This document shows positions 8,752 to 17,321 of a DNA stretch of 36,338 nt, piece by piece. Each line of letters opens with the position of its first letter. Position 1 is the first letter of the stretch. A program made the translations under genes and the position numbers. The notes below the pieces were generated by a model. The model did not search any database. It was not told the DNA's origin and worked only from the letters and a program-made list of their open reading frames with translations. Location: contig NZ_JAEELZ010000034.1 of the NCBI RefSeq assembly GCF_016282985.1, positions 1 through 36,338 of the forward strand, given 5' to 3'. The DNA comes from Methanosphaera sp. (GTDB taxonomy: Archaea; Methanobacteriota; Methanobacteria; Methanobacteriales; Methanobacteriaceae).

Positions 8752-8937
8752 CTAAGAGTAAAATAACACTTGTGATAATAAAGCAATTATGAATCCAATT
8801 ACACCAATAATGATAATACCAATACCTGTAACTTTAGCTACAGTTTTATATTCGTCAGTATCAGGTTTTTTTGCGACTCTTAAAACTCTTTCACATTGTT
8901 TTAAAAAACCATAGATTGATTCTTTATTTATATTCAT
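8752..8937 (-). CDS. secE: Protein translocase subunit SecE (Sec61-gamma)
   Basis: This 61-aa protein has an amphipathic N-terminal helix (about 5-35, with LKQCERVLRVAKKPDTDEY, typical of SecE/Sec61-gamma) and one C-terminal transmembrane helix (about 36-58, IGIIIIGVIGFIIALLSQVL). It clamps SecY in the Sec translocon. It lies 110 bp upstream of spt5. On the minus strand a TATA-like AATATATATATTT lies at about 8996-9008, and a small dyad CCTA-TCT-TAGG (8980-8990) lies near the predicted start. Confidence 0.93.
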   Translation of the reverse strand: MNINKESIYGFLKQCERVLRVAKKPDTDEYKTVAKVTGIGIIIIGVIGFIIALLSQVLFYS

Positions 8938-9088
8938 ATTACTACCTGCATTAAAAATTCAAAATGAGAAAATTTAAAACCTAAGATAGGGATCAAATAT
9001 ATATATTTATTTTAGTATTAATAAAGCTTTGGTTTTTAGATATATAAAAATTAAAATTAGTTTGAAAATTATTAAAAAAAGGTACTTG

Positions 9089-9134
9089 AAAAAAAGAAAA
9101 TTAGTGAAATTCTAAATGTTGATACACTTAGAAT
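9089..9134 (-). terminator. Intrinsic-type terminator of ftsZ, containing its stop codon
   Basis: On the minus strand ATTCTAAGTGT-ATCA-ACATTTAGAAT (9134-9109) is an 11-bp stem with one G-T pair and a 4-nt loop. A T-rich tract follows (complement of 9089-9100). The ftsZ TAA stop (9130-9128) sits in the left arm. Confidence 0.65.
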
Positions 9135-10282
9135 ACATCATCTATAAATCCTTCTAAATCAGTTTCAGGAGAAGCTCCAGTTGATTCTTCCCCACCTCTA
9201 CGTTCTGATTTATATGAATCATCAGATCCAAGCATGTTTGGTGAAGTTACACCAGCAACAACAATGGTTGTTCTGACGGTACTTGCAAGATCATCTTGGA
9301 TTTGTGTACCCCAAATAATGTTTGCATCTGGGTCAAGTTCATCTGCAACAATTTGTACAATTTTTTCAGCTTCATTTAATGTTAAGTCACTGCTACCTGA
9401 TATGTTAACAAGTGCACTTTTTGCTGTAGATATATCTAAATCTAATAATGGGCTGTTTAATGCTTCATTTACGGATTCAATTGCACGGTCACCAGTATCA
9501 GATTCACCCATACCAATCATTGCCATTCCACTGTTTTCCATTACACTCTTAATATCTGCAAAGTCTAAACTAATTAATCCTGGTTTTGTAATTAATTCGG
9601 TTATACCTTTTACAGCTCTTCCAAGTAATTCATCAGAAACCATGAATGCTTTGTTAATTGGTAAACTTGGTGCAACTTCCAATAATTTATCATTAGGTAT
9701 TACTAAAACTGTATCTGCTGCTTCCTGTAATTTTTCAAGACCTCTTTCAGCATTTTCTCTTCTTTTAATTCCTTCTGCACTAAATGGCATTGTTACGACA
9801 GCAATTGTTAATGCCCCTGCTTTTTGTGCAATTCTACTTACAACTGGTGCAGAACCAGTACCAGTTCCTCCACCAAGTCCGCAAGTAACAAATACCATAT
9901 CTGCTCCTTCAATTTTTCTTTTAATTTGTTCTTCACTTTCTTCAGCACTAGCTTCTCCAACTTCTGGAACTCCACCAGCACCTAATCCTTTACAAGTTTC
10001 TTTTCCGATTAAAATTTTATCGTTGGATTTACAGAAGAATAAATCTTGTGCATCTGTGTTGATGGATATTGTTTCTGCTCCTTCAATTCCAATTTCACCT
10101 AATCTTGAAATTGTATTGTTTCCTGCTCCACCAGCACCTATTACGAAAATTTTTGTCCTACTTTGGTTTATAAGATCCACTAATTCACTGTTTATATCAT
10201 CTAAACTAGCACTAGAAAGATCTGGTACTTCTGGCTCATTAGCTTTTGAATCTTTTAAGCTATCGTTTATTAGAGATTTCAC
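9128..10282 (-). CDS. ftsZ: Cell division GTPase FtsZ
   Basis: This 384-aa tubulin/FtsZ GTPase forms the division ring. The N-terminal glycine loop IGAGGAGNN spans 48-56, the tubulin signature [10 protein letters not shown] is at 137-146, and the T7 loop SLDFADIK (238-245) supplies catalytic D240 and D243; the usual Asn two residues before the first Asp is Ser here. A polar N-terminal extension (1-43) precedes the GTPase domain. The tail ends in an acidic peptide ([12 protein letters not shown]) that may serve as a partner-binding tail. The start is GTG (10282-10280) after GAGGGTG. The ftsZ-secE-spt5-rpl11 order is typical of Methanobacteriales. Confidence 0.97.
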   Translation of the reverse strand: MKSLINDSLKDSKANEPEVPDLSSASLDDINSELVDLINQSRTKIFVIGAGGAGNNTISRLGEIGIEGAETISINTDAQDLFFCKSNDKILIGKETCKGLGAGGVPEVGEASAEESEEQIKRKIEGADMVFVTCGLGGGTGTGSAPVVSRIAQKAGALTIAVVTMPFSAEGIKRRENAERGLEKLQEAADTVLVIPNDKLLEVAPSLPINKAFMVSDELLGRAVKGITELITKPGLISLDFADIKSVMENSGMAMIGMGESDTGDRAIESVNEALNSPLLDLDISTAKSALVNISGSSDLTLNEAEKIVQIVADELDPDANIIWGTQIQDDLASTVRTTIVVAGVTSPNMLGSDDSYKSERRGGEESTGASPETDLEGFIDDVF

Positions 10283-10724
10283 TTAACACCCTCACTATAG
10301 TTAATAACAGTTTTTATAATTTAATTATTATTAAATTAATTAATATGTTCATTATCAGTTTATATCAAACTTAATTAACAATAAGTTATTATTGAGTAAT
10401 TATTCTTTTAAATATTCATTGTTAATTAGTAGTTTTACTAATAAGCAACATATCAATCAATAATAGCTTATATGATTAATAATTTTTTTAATCTTTAGAA
10501 CATTATTTTATTTATAAAATAATTAACTTTATATTATTATATTTCTATGTAGTACAAAATATATAAACTTGCTTTTTTTTAGAAATTTTTCAATAATATA
10601 ATTTACTTTTAATATATTAATATAATTAAATAATATACACTATTTCTTATAATTAATTTAAATATTTAAGAATTAAAAACCATACTATAACTATACCGTT
10701 AAAAAAAAAATAGGGACGATAAAT
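10283..10724. other. Divergent ftsZ/comA intergenic region
   Basis: No gene was found in this 442-bp, extremely AT-rich gap. It must carry the promoters of ftsZ and comA. An 11-bp perfect inverted repeat, TAATTAACAAT (10372-10382) and ATTGTTAATTA (10418-10428), is separated by 35 nt. A TATA-like TTTAAATATTTAA lies at about 10658-10671 before comA. Given the base composition, the repeat may be chance. Confidence 0.4.
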
Positions 10725-11483
10725 ATGAGAGCATTTGAATTTTTAGATAAATTTGATACTTTAGACGCTAAGACAATGGTAATAGACAAAGGACTTGGAG
10801 TAACACATGTAGCAGATATGTTAAAAGTTAATGGAGATTATTTTAACTTTATCAAATATGGTTGGGGTACTTCAATATTGTGCAATGATCAGATTGTAAA
10901 AGAAAAAAACGAAATATATGCTTCTTATGACATAAAATCATATACTGGCGGAACATTGTTTGAATTAGCCAATAAACAAAATAAAATTGATGAATATTTT
11001 GATGAAATCGATAGATTAGGTTTTACTGCTATAGAAATTTCTGATGGTTCCACAGTCATCCCTGAAGAAGACAGAGATGAGATTATTAAAGAGGCTAAAA
11101 ATTTAGGTTATTATACATTAAGTGAAATTGGAAAGAAAAATCCTGAAAAAGATCATGAATATTCAATTGATAAAAGAATTGAACTGATTGAAAAAGATAT
11201 TAATTCAGGTTCTGATATGGTTATCATTGAAGGAAGGGAAAGTGGTAAAAATATTGGTATATACGATGAAAAAGGTAATGTTAAAAGTGATGACTTAAAT
11301 AAAATCTCTGCGAATATTGATCAAAGTAAAATTATGTGGGAAGCACCTAATAAAAATCAACAAATAGAATTAATTTTAAGTATTGGAAATGATGTTAACA
11401 TTGGAAATGTTAGTCCTGAAGAAATCATTTCCCTAGAAACATTAAGAAGAGGATTAAGAGGAGATACTTTAGGAAAAGTATAA
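10725..11483 (+). CDS. comA: Phosphosulfolactate synthase ComA
   Basis: The 252-aa TIM-barrel enzyme adds sulfite to phosphoenolpyruvate to give (2R)-phosphosulfolactate, the first step of coenzyme M biosynthesis. Family-typical segments are 'TMVIDKGLGVTHVADML' near the N-terminus, 'DYFNFIKYGWGTS', 'GFTAIEISDGS', the acidic 'MVIIEGRESGKNIG' and 'IMWEAPNKNQQ'. Length fits the family. It implies de novo coenzyme M synthesis. The ATG at 10725 follows AGGGACGAT. The CofE-like gene starts 30 bp downstream, so the two may share a transcript. A short stem TATAA-CTCC-TTATA includes the TAA stop and is followed by seven Ts. Confidence 0.95.
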   Translation: MRAFEFLDKFDTLDAKTMVIDKGLGVTHVADMLKVNGDYFNFIKYGWGTSILCNDQIVKEKNEIYASYDIKSYTGGTLFELANKQNKIDEYFDEIDRLGFTAIEISDGSTVIPEEDRDEIIKEAKNLGYYTLSEIGKKNPEKDHEYSIDKRIELIEKDINSGSDMVIIEGRESGKNIGIYDEKGNVKSDDLNKISANIDQSKIMWEAPNKNQQIELILSIGNDVNIGNVSPEEIISLETLRRGLRGDTLGKV

Positions 11484-11513
11484 CTCCTTATAAAAACTAT
11501 TTTTTTGATAAAT

Positions 11514-12344
11514 ATGACCTATTACTGTAAGCCCATTGAAAGTAATTATTTTAAAGCAAATGAAGGCTATTCCAGATTAATTGACAGCATAATAAATAAC
11601 TGCCAAAATGGGGATTTTATTTTTATTAGTGAAACACCTATTTCAACAATAGAAGGAAATCTTGTTGATGAAAGTGAGTACGACAGTAATATTATCAGCA
11701 TTTTAATTACAGAAATTTGGTGTAGATATCTATGGGGATACATACTTGGTCCTTTATTTGGATATAGTCAACGTACAATTAAAAATCTAAGACAAATGCC
11801 AAAAGAGGCATATAAACATAAGACATTTATTTTAAAAAGATATGGATTAAAACACGCACTTCAACCTACGGCTGAAGCAGGAGTTGATTTAAGTAATGTT
11901 CCTGGAAATTATGTTTCATTACTTCCAAATAATCCTAAGAAAAGTGCCAATAAAATTAAAGAATTAATTTACAAAAAATCAGATAAAAATGTTGAAATTA
12001 TCATAATAGATACAGACCCAACATATAAATTCAGAAATATGTATTTTACCACATTACCACAATCTATTGAGGGAATAAAAAATAATACAGGCATTTATGG
12101 TTATATTTTACGAGCATTCACAAAAAAGATAGGAGCCACACCCCTTGCAACAACAGTAGAAATAGGTGTTGAAGAATTAATTCATATGGCTAATCTTGCA
12201 GAGGAATGTCAGAAGAATAATTCAACTAATTTTTTTGAAACAATATACAATATGCAAGAAACATTTAACACCAATTATGATGAAATTACTGTGGAAATGT
12301 TAGATAGTGTTAAACATATACCTGCTGTAATAATCCATAAGTAA
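11514..12344 (+). CDS. CofE-like (F420-0:glutamate ligase family) protein
   Basis: This 276-aa protein resembles the F420-0:gamma-glutamyl ligase (CofE) fold. The segment 'NYVSLLPNNPKKSANKI' followed by 'VEIIIIDTDPTYKFRN' parallels the CofE stretch 'valLP.dpd.sA..i...vi..DT.gr.wR'. The metal-binding residues are only partly kept, so it is probably a paralogue rather than CofE itself. The reaction is unknown. The start is taken as the ATG at 11514 (MTYYCKP); an upstream in-frame TTG at 11505 has no ribosome-binding site. The gene lies 30 bp after comA, suggesting a cofactor-related role. The stop lies in a long-armed inverted repeat. Confidence 0.65.
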   Translation: MTYYCKPIESNYFKANEGYSRLIDSIINNCQNGDFIFISETPISTIEGNLVDESEYDSNIISILITEIWCRYLWGYILGPLFGYSQRTIKNLRQMPKEAYKHKTFILKRYGLKHALQPTAEAGVDLSNVPGNYVSLLPNNPKKSANKIKELIYKKSDKNVEIIIIDTDPTYKFRNMYFTTLPQSIEGIKNNTGIYGYILRAFTKKIGATPLATTVEIGVEELIHMANLAEECQKNNSTNFFETIYNMQETFNTNYDEITVEMLDSVKHIPAVIIHK

Positions 12345-12383
12345 CTATTTATAATATTAGAAACATAAATATATGTTACTTAT
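12337..12383 (+). repeat. 9-bp inverted repeat spanning the CofE-like gene stop codon
   Basis: ATAAGTAAC (12337-12345) and GTTACTTAT (12375-12383) are perfectly complementary, with a 29-nt loop. TATTTA and TAAATA inside could extend the stem after a small bulge. The TAA stop (12342-12344) lies in the left arm. No T tract follows, so this is more likely an mRNA 3'-end stabiliser than a terminator. Confidence 0.45.
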
Positions 12384-12553
12384 CTACTAATATAAAACAA
12401 TTTAATAAAAAATTAAATGTTTTTTCAATATAATATGTACTTAAATTATAATCAAACAGATTTTCATGAATAGAACAGTAATTTAACATATAATACAATT
12501 TAAGTAGAAATAAACTCGTATAGTTATTGTAGAAATAAAATAAGAGAGATATA

Positions 12554-13093
12554 ATGGCTAGAAAAAAAGTTAAATATACATTTGATTATGATTCTAAATT
12601 TTTGAATGAACAAAATGTTAAAAAACTAGCAGCAGATGTAACACATGATGCTGACACTAGTGAAAAAATATTAGATTGCTTATTTACTGCCGAAGTAACT
12701 GATGAACAAATTGCAGAAGCTACTGGTATTAAACTAAACTTTGTCAGAAAAATATTATACAAAATGTATGATGTTGGAATGGCAAACTATACTAGAAAAA
12801 AAGATCCCGAAACACAATGGTTTACCTATTACTGGAGATTTGATTCTAGAAAAGCAGCACAAATTCTTGAAGACCAATACACTCGTCACAATCAGGAAAT
12901 AAAAGATTCATTAGAATTTGAAGAAAATAATATGTTCTTCGTATGTCCTAATGGTTGCAGATATCCTTTTGATGAAGCAACAGATTTCCAATTCATTTGT
13001 CCAAGATGTAATGAAAAATTAGAATTTAAAGACAACAGTGATATTATTGATGATTTAAAGAATTTAGAATCTTACTATACTGTTAATAAATAA
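12554..13093 (+). CDS. tfe: Transcription initiation factor TFE (alpha subunit)
   Basis: The 179-aa homologue of the TFIIE alpha N-terminal half has an extended winged helix at about 35-100 (ILDCLFTAEVTDEQIAEATG and then VRKILYKMYDVGMANYTRKK) and a C-terminal zinc ribbon with C131, C135, C149 and C152 (CPNGC ... CPRC). It helps RNA polymerase open promoters together with TBP and TFB. The start is ATG with AGAGAGAT upstream. It stands 209 bp after the CofE-like gene and has its own terminator, so it is probably monocistronic. Confidence 0.95.
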   Translation: MARKKVKYTFDYDSKFLNEQNVKKLAADVTHDADTSEKILDCLFTAEVTDEQIAEATGIKLNFVRKILYKMYDVGMANYTRKKDPETQWFTYYWRFDSRKAAQILEDQYTRHNQEIKDSLEFEENNMFFVCPNGCRYPFDEATDFQFICPRCNEKLEFKDNSDIIDDLKNLESYYTVNK

Positions 13094-13116
13094 TCCCCTT
13101 TTTATTTACTATTTTT
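13087..13116 (+). terminator. Intrinsic-type terminator of tfe, containing its stop codon
   Basis: TAAATAA (13087-13093) pairs with TTATTTA (13102-13108) across an 8-nt loop beginning TCCCC. CTA and five Ts follow (13112-13116). The last three bases of the left arm are the tfe stop codon. Arm and loop start match the polB2 terminator. Confidence 0.6.
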
Positions 13117-13140
13117 AACTGATTTAATGGAGAGTATTCT

Positions 13141-13638
13141 ATGAGCAATATAGATACTTTAATAGATGAAGTATATCTTAAACTAAAATGTTCCGATTAT
13201 ATTATCGATCATTGTAAAGTAGTTTACGAAAGATCCAAGGACATTACTAAATTTTATGACAACGTAGATCTCGATTTAATTAAGGCGGGTTGTATGTTAC
13301 ATGATGTTGGACGTACAATAACCAATGGAATAGAACATGCTTATTTAGGTGCGGATTTACTTAGAGATTTAGAAGTTGATGAAAAAATATGTTTAATCAC
13401 AGAACGTCACATAGGTGCAGGTATAACCTCTGCTGAAGCAAAAGAATTAGGTTTACCAGATCGGAATTATATTCCCGAAACAATTGAAGAAAAAATAGTT
13501 GCCCATTCAGATAATCTTGTACATGGTGTAACAAAAGTAGATTTGGATTTTGTTATTGAAAAATGGAATAACAAGAACATGAAGCAAGAATCAATAGATA
13601 TGTTGATAAAGTTACATGAAGAATTATTAGGTGATTGA
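13141..13638 (+). CDS. HD-domain phosphohydrolase
   Basis: This 165-aa protein is a compact HD domain. The metal ligands are visible as H24, the H54-D55 pair (CMLHDVGR), H66, H90 and an Asp in 'VAHSDNLVHG' near 123. It matches the archaeal HDIG-type family of small predicted metal-dependent phosphohydrolases; the substrate is unknown. The stop (TGA, 13636-13638) abuts the tfuA ATG with no gap, so the pair is one operon. The ribosome-binding site is TGGAGAGT. Confidence 0.85.
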   Translation: MSNIDTLIDEVYLKLKCSDYIIDHCKVVYERSKDITKFYDNVDLDLIKAGCMLHDVGRTITNGIEHAYLGADLLRDLEVDEKICLITERHIGAGITSAEAKELGLPDRNYIPETIEEKIVAHSDNLVHGVTKVDLDFVIEKWNNKNMKQESIDMLIKLHEELLGD

Positions 13639-14286
13639 ATGAGTGTTGTAATTTATACTGGTTTGTCCTTATCTTTTGAAGATGCTAAGAAAATGCTTGA
13701 TGCAGAATATTTACCTCCAGTTAAACGAGGAGACATTTATGATTTACTTGAAAAAAGAGATGACATCGAAATAATTGGAATCATTGATGGCGTCTTTCAT
13801 CAAAGCCCTGCAGTAGCACATAAAGAAATTCTTGAAGCATTGAAACAGAATATTACAGTTGTTGGTGGTTCCAGTATGGGTGCATTACGTGCATGTGAAT
13901 TATATCCCTTCGGTATGATTGGAGTAGGCAATATATTTGAAGATTATAAAAATGGAGTCATAGACTCTGATGATGATGTTGCCGTAAGTCTTAATCCAGA
14001 AACATATGAACAAATGTCAGAATCTTGGATAAATATGAAATATAACTTTGAGTTTGCAGTTGAAGATAATATCATTTCACAGTCACAATGTAATGAATTG
14101 TTGAAGATTGCTAAGGACACCTATTATCCTAAACGTTCTTTTAATTACGTGATTAAAAAATCTTCATTGAATGATAATGAAAAAACAGAACTAATTAATT
14201 ATATCCATTCAAAACAATTTGATATTAAAAATCAAGATGCTAAAAAAGTTATTGAATATATAAAAAATTTAATAATAAATGATTAG
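13639..14286 (+). CDS. tfuA: TfuA-related McrA-glycine thioamidation protein
   Basis: The 215-aa TfuA family protein shows the conserved N-terminal core: 'VIYTGLSLSFEDAKKML', 'PPVKRGDIYDLL', 'IIGIIDGVFHQSPAVAHKEI' and the 'GGSSMGALRACELYPFGMIGVG' region (about 75-96). In methanogens TfuA works with YcaO to convert a glycine of the McrA subunit of methyl-coenzyme M reductase into thioglycine, probably supplying sulfur. YcaO is not in this window. The gene is coupled to the HD hydrolase (zero spacing), so its ribosome-binding site (TTAGGTGAT) lies in that gene's end. Confidence 0.9.
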   Translation: MSVVIYTGLSLSFEDAKKMLDAEYLPPVKRGDIYDLLEKRDDIEIIGIIDGVFHQSPAVAHKEILEALKQNITVVGGSSMGALRACELYPFGMIGVGNIFEDYKNGVIDSDDDVAVSLNPETYEQMSESWINMKYNFEFAVEDNIISQSQCNELLKIAKDTYYPKRSFNYVIKKSSLNDNEKTELINYIHSKQFDIKNQDAKKVIEYIKNLIIND

Positions 14287-14323
14287 AATTTGTATAAATT
14301 CCAAAATAGAAAATTTTTAAATC

Positions 14324-14348
14324 TAAGTACTGATTCATATAGTACTTA
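14324..14348 (+). terminator. Hairpin downstream of tfuA
   Basis: TAAGTACT (14324-14331) and AGTACTTA (14341-14348) form a perfect 8-bp stem with a 9-nt loop, followed by AATTATATTTTTATTT. A smaller stem, GAATTT-GTAT-AAATTC (14286-14301), lies immediately at the tfuA stop. Either could shape the 3' end. The rest of the 14287-14557 gap is AT-rich with no gene seen. Confidence 0.5.
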
Positions 14349-14525
14349 AATTATATTTTTATTTCAAAAGAAAGTCAAAATTCTTTATTATAAATATTAA
14401 TAACAACACTCTTTTTAAGAAAAAAAACTCTGAACAACCTAAAAATAAGTAGTATTCAGAAAAAAGTAAAAAGTATGCTTCATAAGAAGATTTTGTAAAT
14501 AAATTAATAATATTTTTTATTAATT

Positions 14526-14561
14526 AAAAAAAAAAGAAAAATAAGTGAAATTCCCACTTAT
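14526..14561 (-). terminator. Intrinsic-type terminator of the CBS gene, containing its stop codon
   Basis: On the minus strand ATAAGTG (14561-14555) pairs with CACTTAT (14547-14541) across a 7-nt loop, with a G-T pair extending the base. A nearly pure T tract follows (complement of 14526-14540). The TAA stop (14560-14558) lies in the left arm. Confidence 0.65.
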
Positions 14562-15394
14562 CCAATCATAGCTTTCATTAAATCACTTGCTCTGATTAAA
14601 CCAATTGGTTCATCAGACATGTTTAATACTGGAACTTGTTCTATATTATTCTTTTTCAAAATGTTTGCACATTCTTTAACTGATGTTTTACGTGTTACTG
14701 AAATAAGTTTATCACCAGATACATCTTTTACTAATTTATCTGAGAATTTAAGTTTATTTTTTAAGATGTACATTACACTTTGACTATTCCAAGTCCATTT
14801 ATCTCCTTCAGTACTTACTGAACTATTATGAACTTCCTGTTCTTCAACAATTCTACTTTCATTAATGAAATCAGTTTCTGTAAGAATACCTGAAGCTTTA
14901 CTTTCATCGTTTAATGAAATAACTGATTTAAAATCAAAATTGTGTGAAATTGAATATGCAACTGCCAATGGAGTCTTATCCCATACAGTAGGAATGTTAC
15001 GAACCATATATTTTTCTACTGGTTCAGTATTATTTATTTGCCATAATGCTTTGTTGATTACATCTGAAGAGGTAACAATTCCCACTAATCTATTATCTTC
15101 TGTAATTGGAATTCTTCTAATGTTATTGTTAATCATTTTATGTACTACAGATTCTACATCTTCATCAGGAGATGCTGTAATAGGATTTCTTGTCATTACC
15201 ATTGCTATTTGGTCTTCATCTGGATTTTTAATTAAATCTGATCTAGTAAGAACACCCACTAATTCACCAGTCTGTTTTTTTACGATAGGTATTCCAGAAA
15301 CTTTTTTATCCCGAAATATTTCATAAACTGTCTGAACTGCTCCTGGCACTGACCCTGCTTGTACTTCTTCAGTCATGATCTCTCTTACTTTCAT
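14558..15394 (-). CDS. Four-CBS-domain protein
   Basis: The 278-aa product consists of two Bateman modules, four CBS repeats in tandem: about 1-55 (VREIMTEEVQ...), 62-117 (MTRNPITASPDEDVESVVHKM), 125-180 (YMVRNIPTVWDKTPLAVAY) and 215-275 (VKDVSGDKLISVTRKTSVKEC). CBS pairs bind adenine nucleotides or S-adenosylmethionine and act as energy or cofactor sensors. No catalytic domain is attached. The ATG at 15394 is chosen because an AAGGTGATC ribosome-binding site sits just before it; the in-frame GTG at 15403 lies within that site. The gene starts 203 bp after serS and is probably monocistronic. Confidence 0.9.
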   Translation of the reverse strand: MKVREIMTEEVQAGSVPGAVQTVYEIFRDKKVSGIPIVKKQTGELVGVLTRSDLIKNPDEDQIAMVMTRNPITASPDEDVESVVHKMINNNIRRIPITEDNRLVGIVTSSDVINKALWQINNTEPVEKYMVRNIPTVWDKTPLAVAYSISHNFDFKSVISLNDESKASGILTETDFINESRIVEEQEVHNSSVSTEGDKWTWNSQSVMYILKNKLKFSDKLVKDVSGDKLISVTRKTSVKECANILKKNNIEQVPVLNMSDEPIGLIRASDLMKAMIG

Positions 15395-15576
15395 ATTGAT
15401 CACCTTGTTAATTACTAGAATAATGAATAATTGATACTTTGAAAAATTATGAGTATGAATTATTATATTATATTATATTATGTTATATGTTTGTAGTTTA
15501 TATTATTAAAAGTTATTTAAACACATAGGTAAGGTATAAAAAGTAATGAATAAACTGTAAAAAAAAAAATAATTAT

Positions 15577-15613
15577 AAAAAAAAGAAAAAAATGAAGCTA
15601 TTTTTTAGCTTCA
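15577..15613 (-). terminator. Intrinsic-type terminator of serS, containing its stop codon
   Basis: On the minus strand TGAAGCTA-AAAAA-TAGCTTCA (15613-15593) is a perfect 8-bp stem with a 5-nt loop. A T tract with a single C follows (complement of 15577-15592). The serS TAG stop (15600-15598) straddles the loop-side end of the stem. Confidence 0.7.
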
Positions 15614-16875
15614 ATAATTGTTTTACCATTCATATACGGCACTAATACTTCAGGAATTTTAATACTTCCATCTTCTTGTTGGTAGTTTTCAAGTATACAA
15701 CACATAGTTCTTTCAGTAGCTATTGCAGTACTGTTTAATGTGTGTAACATTTTTGAATCTCCTGATCCTGCTTTACCCACTCTTGTTTTAATTTTTCTAG
15801 CTTGATAATCTTTACAATTTGTACATGATACTAATTCACGGTAAGTTTCAGAACCAGGGAACCATGCTTCAAGGTCATATTTTATAGCAGCATTATCATT
15901 TAAAGCAGAAGATACAATTGACACTACACGATATGGTAATCCTAATTTTTTATATATATCTTCTGTTACTTCCAATAATTTTTTATGCTCATTTGAAGAT
16001 TCTTCTGGTGTAGCATATATGAATTGTTCTACTTTTTCAAATTGGTGAACTCTGAATATACCTAAAGTATCTTTACCATGTGATCCTGCTTCTTTCCTAA
16101 AACATGTAGATAATGCGCAGTATCTTAATGGTAAATCTTCGGAATCTATAATTTCATCCCTGTGAAGTGCTGCTAATGTTTGTTCTGCAGTAGCAATCAA
16201 ATATAAATCCTCATTTTCAACTTTGTATAAAGTTTCTTGGAATTCACCTAATTCTGATGTTTCCTCAGCTACTTGACTTTTGATGAAAAATGGTGTTTGA
16301 AGTGGTGTGTATCCTTTGTCCACTAACTCATTTAATGCAAACTGTATTAATGCTAGATTCATAAACAATATATCTTGTTTTAAGTAGTAAAATCTAGAAC
16401 CTGCAATACTTCCAGCAGTCTCTGTATCTGCACCATCAATTTTTTCTATTAAATCAACATGGTTTAGAGGTGTAAAATCAAAGGAAGGTAAAATACCTTC
16501 TTTTTTAATTATTACATTATCATCTTCTGTATCAGAAACTGGAACTTCCTCATCAATTATGTTTCCAACTTTATAACGATATTCATCACGAATTTGTTGG
16601 TATTCATCAATTTTTGGTTCGAGTTCTTTTATTTCATTTGAAACTTCTTTAGATTTTGCTAAAACTTCTTCGAAAGTTCCATCTTTTTTTGCTTGTTTGA
16701 ATGATTTTGATAATTTATTTTTTTCAGAACGTAAATCATTTAATCTTTTTAATCCATCTCTCCATAAATTATCATATTCTACTACTTTTTCAGCATTTGT
16801 TGTTTCTCTGAACCTTTTTCTTTCAGATTCAAATATTGTTTCTGGTTCTTCCCTAAATAGTTTTATATCTAACAA
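15598..16875 (-). CDS. serS: Seryl-tRNA synthetase (bacterial/standard type)
   Basis: This 425-aa class II synthetase charges tRNA-Ser. The N-terminal antiparallel coiled coil that grips the tRNA long arm spans about 30-110. The catalytic core has motif 2 at 'STCFRKEAGSHGKDTLGIFRVHQFEK' (fragment 'FRKEAGSHGKDTLGIFR') and motif 3 near 'LNSTAIATERTMCCILENYQ'. This is the common SerRS, not the rare methanogen type. The start is taken as TTG at 16875 (giving MLDIKLF, the standard family start), preceded by GAGGGGT; the longer ORF from 16896 overlaps the RDD gene. It is third in the hypE-RDD-serS operon with 10-bp gaps. Confidence 0.96.
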   Translation of the reverse strand: MLDIKLFREEPETIFESERKRFRETTNAEKVVEYDNLWRDGLKRLNDLRSEKNKLSKSFKQAKKDGTFEEVLAKSKEVSNEIKELEPKIDEYQQIRDEYRYKVGNIIDEEVPVSDTEDDNVIIKKEGILPSFDFTPLNHVDLIEKIDGADTETAGSIAGSRFYYLKQDILFMNLALIQFALNELVDKGYTPLQTPFFIKSQVAEETSELGEFQETLYKVENEDLYLIATAEQTLAALHRDEIIDSEDLPLRYCALSTCFRKEAGSHGKDTLGIFRVHQFEKVEQFIYATPEESSNEHKKLLEVTEDIYKKLGLPYRVVSIVSSALNDNAAIKYDLEAWFPGSETYRELVSCTNCKDYQARKIKTRVGKAGSGDSKMLHTLNSTAIATERTMCCILENYQQEDGSIKIPEVLVPYMNGKTIIEAKK

Positions 16876-16885
16876 AATTACCCCT

Positions 16886-17311
16886 CTATTCCTCAAATTC
16901 TACTTCTTCTAATTCAATGTCTGAGTAAACATCAGTTCCGGCCAATTTATCAAATAATCTTGACGGATAGTTTAATACTTTACCAATGATTATATCGAAG
17001 ATTAATGGTATCCAATATATTTTAGTCAAGTTCCTGACAAATGCTTTTTTATATGACATATATCCCTCTTCATCAGAGACATACAAATGTGTCATTTTTT
17101 TACCTAATGTTTTATTAGTTTTTGCTTCAAAAATTGTGAAATAAAGCATTGTTACAACTATTAATACTGCTGTAGGATACCATGCCAAAAGCGTTTGATT
17201 ATTAATAAAAGACAATATTATATAGAGTATATTGTCAATTAACATAGAAAATAATGTTACTATTACTGCATCAATAATCAATGCTTTAGTTCTTAATACA
17301 AAATGTTCCAT
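16886..17311 (-). CDS. RDD-family membrane protein
   Basis: This 141-aa membrane protein has about three hydrophobic helices: near 8-40 (ALIIDAVIVTLFSMLIDNIL), 45-65 (LLAWYPTAVLIVVTMLYF) and a weaker one near 100-115. The RDD hallmarks are an Arg and Asp in the first helix (LRTKALIIDAV), then 'TLGKKMTHLYV' and 'RNLTKIYWIP'. Function is unknown; some RDD proteins are proposed transporters or cation/proton antiporters. The start at 17311 is preferred because AGAGGTG precedes it by 4 nt; the ORF extends further upstream only by overlapping hypE. It sits between hypE and serS in a tight operon. The C-terminus is strongly acidic. Confidence 0.8.
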   Translation of the reverse strand: MEHFVLRTKALIIDAVIVTLFSMLIDNILYIILSFINNQTLLAWYPTAVLIVVTMLYFTIFEAKTNKTLGKKMTHLYVSDEEGYMSYKKAFVRNLTKIYWIPLIFDIIIGKVLNYPSRLFDKLAGTDVYSDIELEEVEFEE

Positions 17312-17321
17312 ACTACACCTC

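Noticed and set aside
9234-10286. A 350-codon ORF antisense to ftsZ
   Set aside because: Its product is Ser/Pro/Ile-rich and unlike any protein. ftsZ on the other strand has full motifs. It is an open shadow frame.
14429-14460. Inverted repeat TCTGAA/TTCAGA between tfuA and the CBS gene
   Set aside because: The 6-bp arms and 20-nt loop are easily explained by chance in this composition; no T tract follows.
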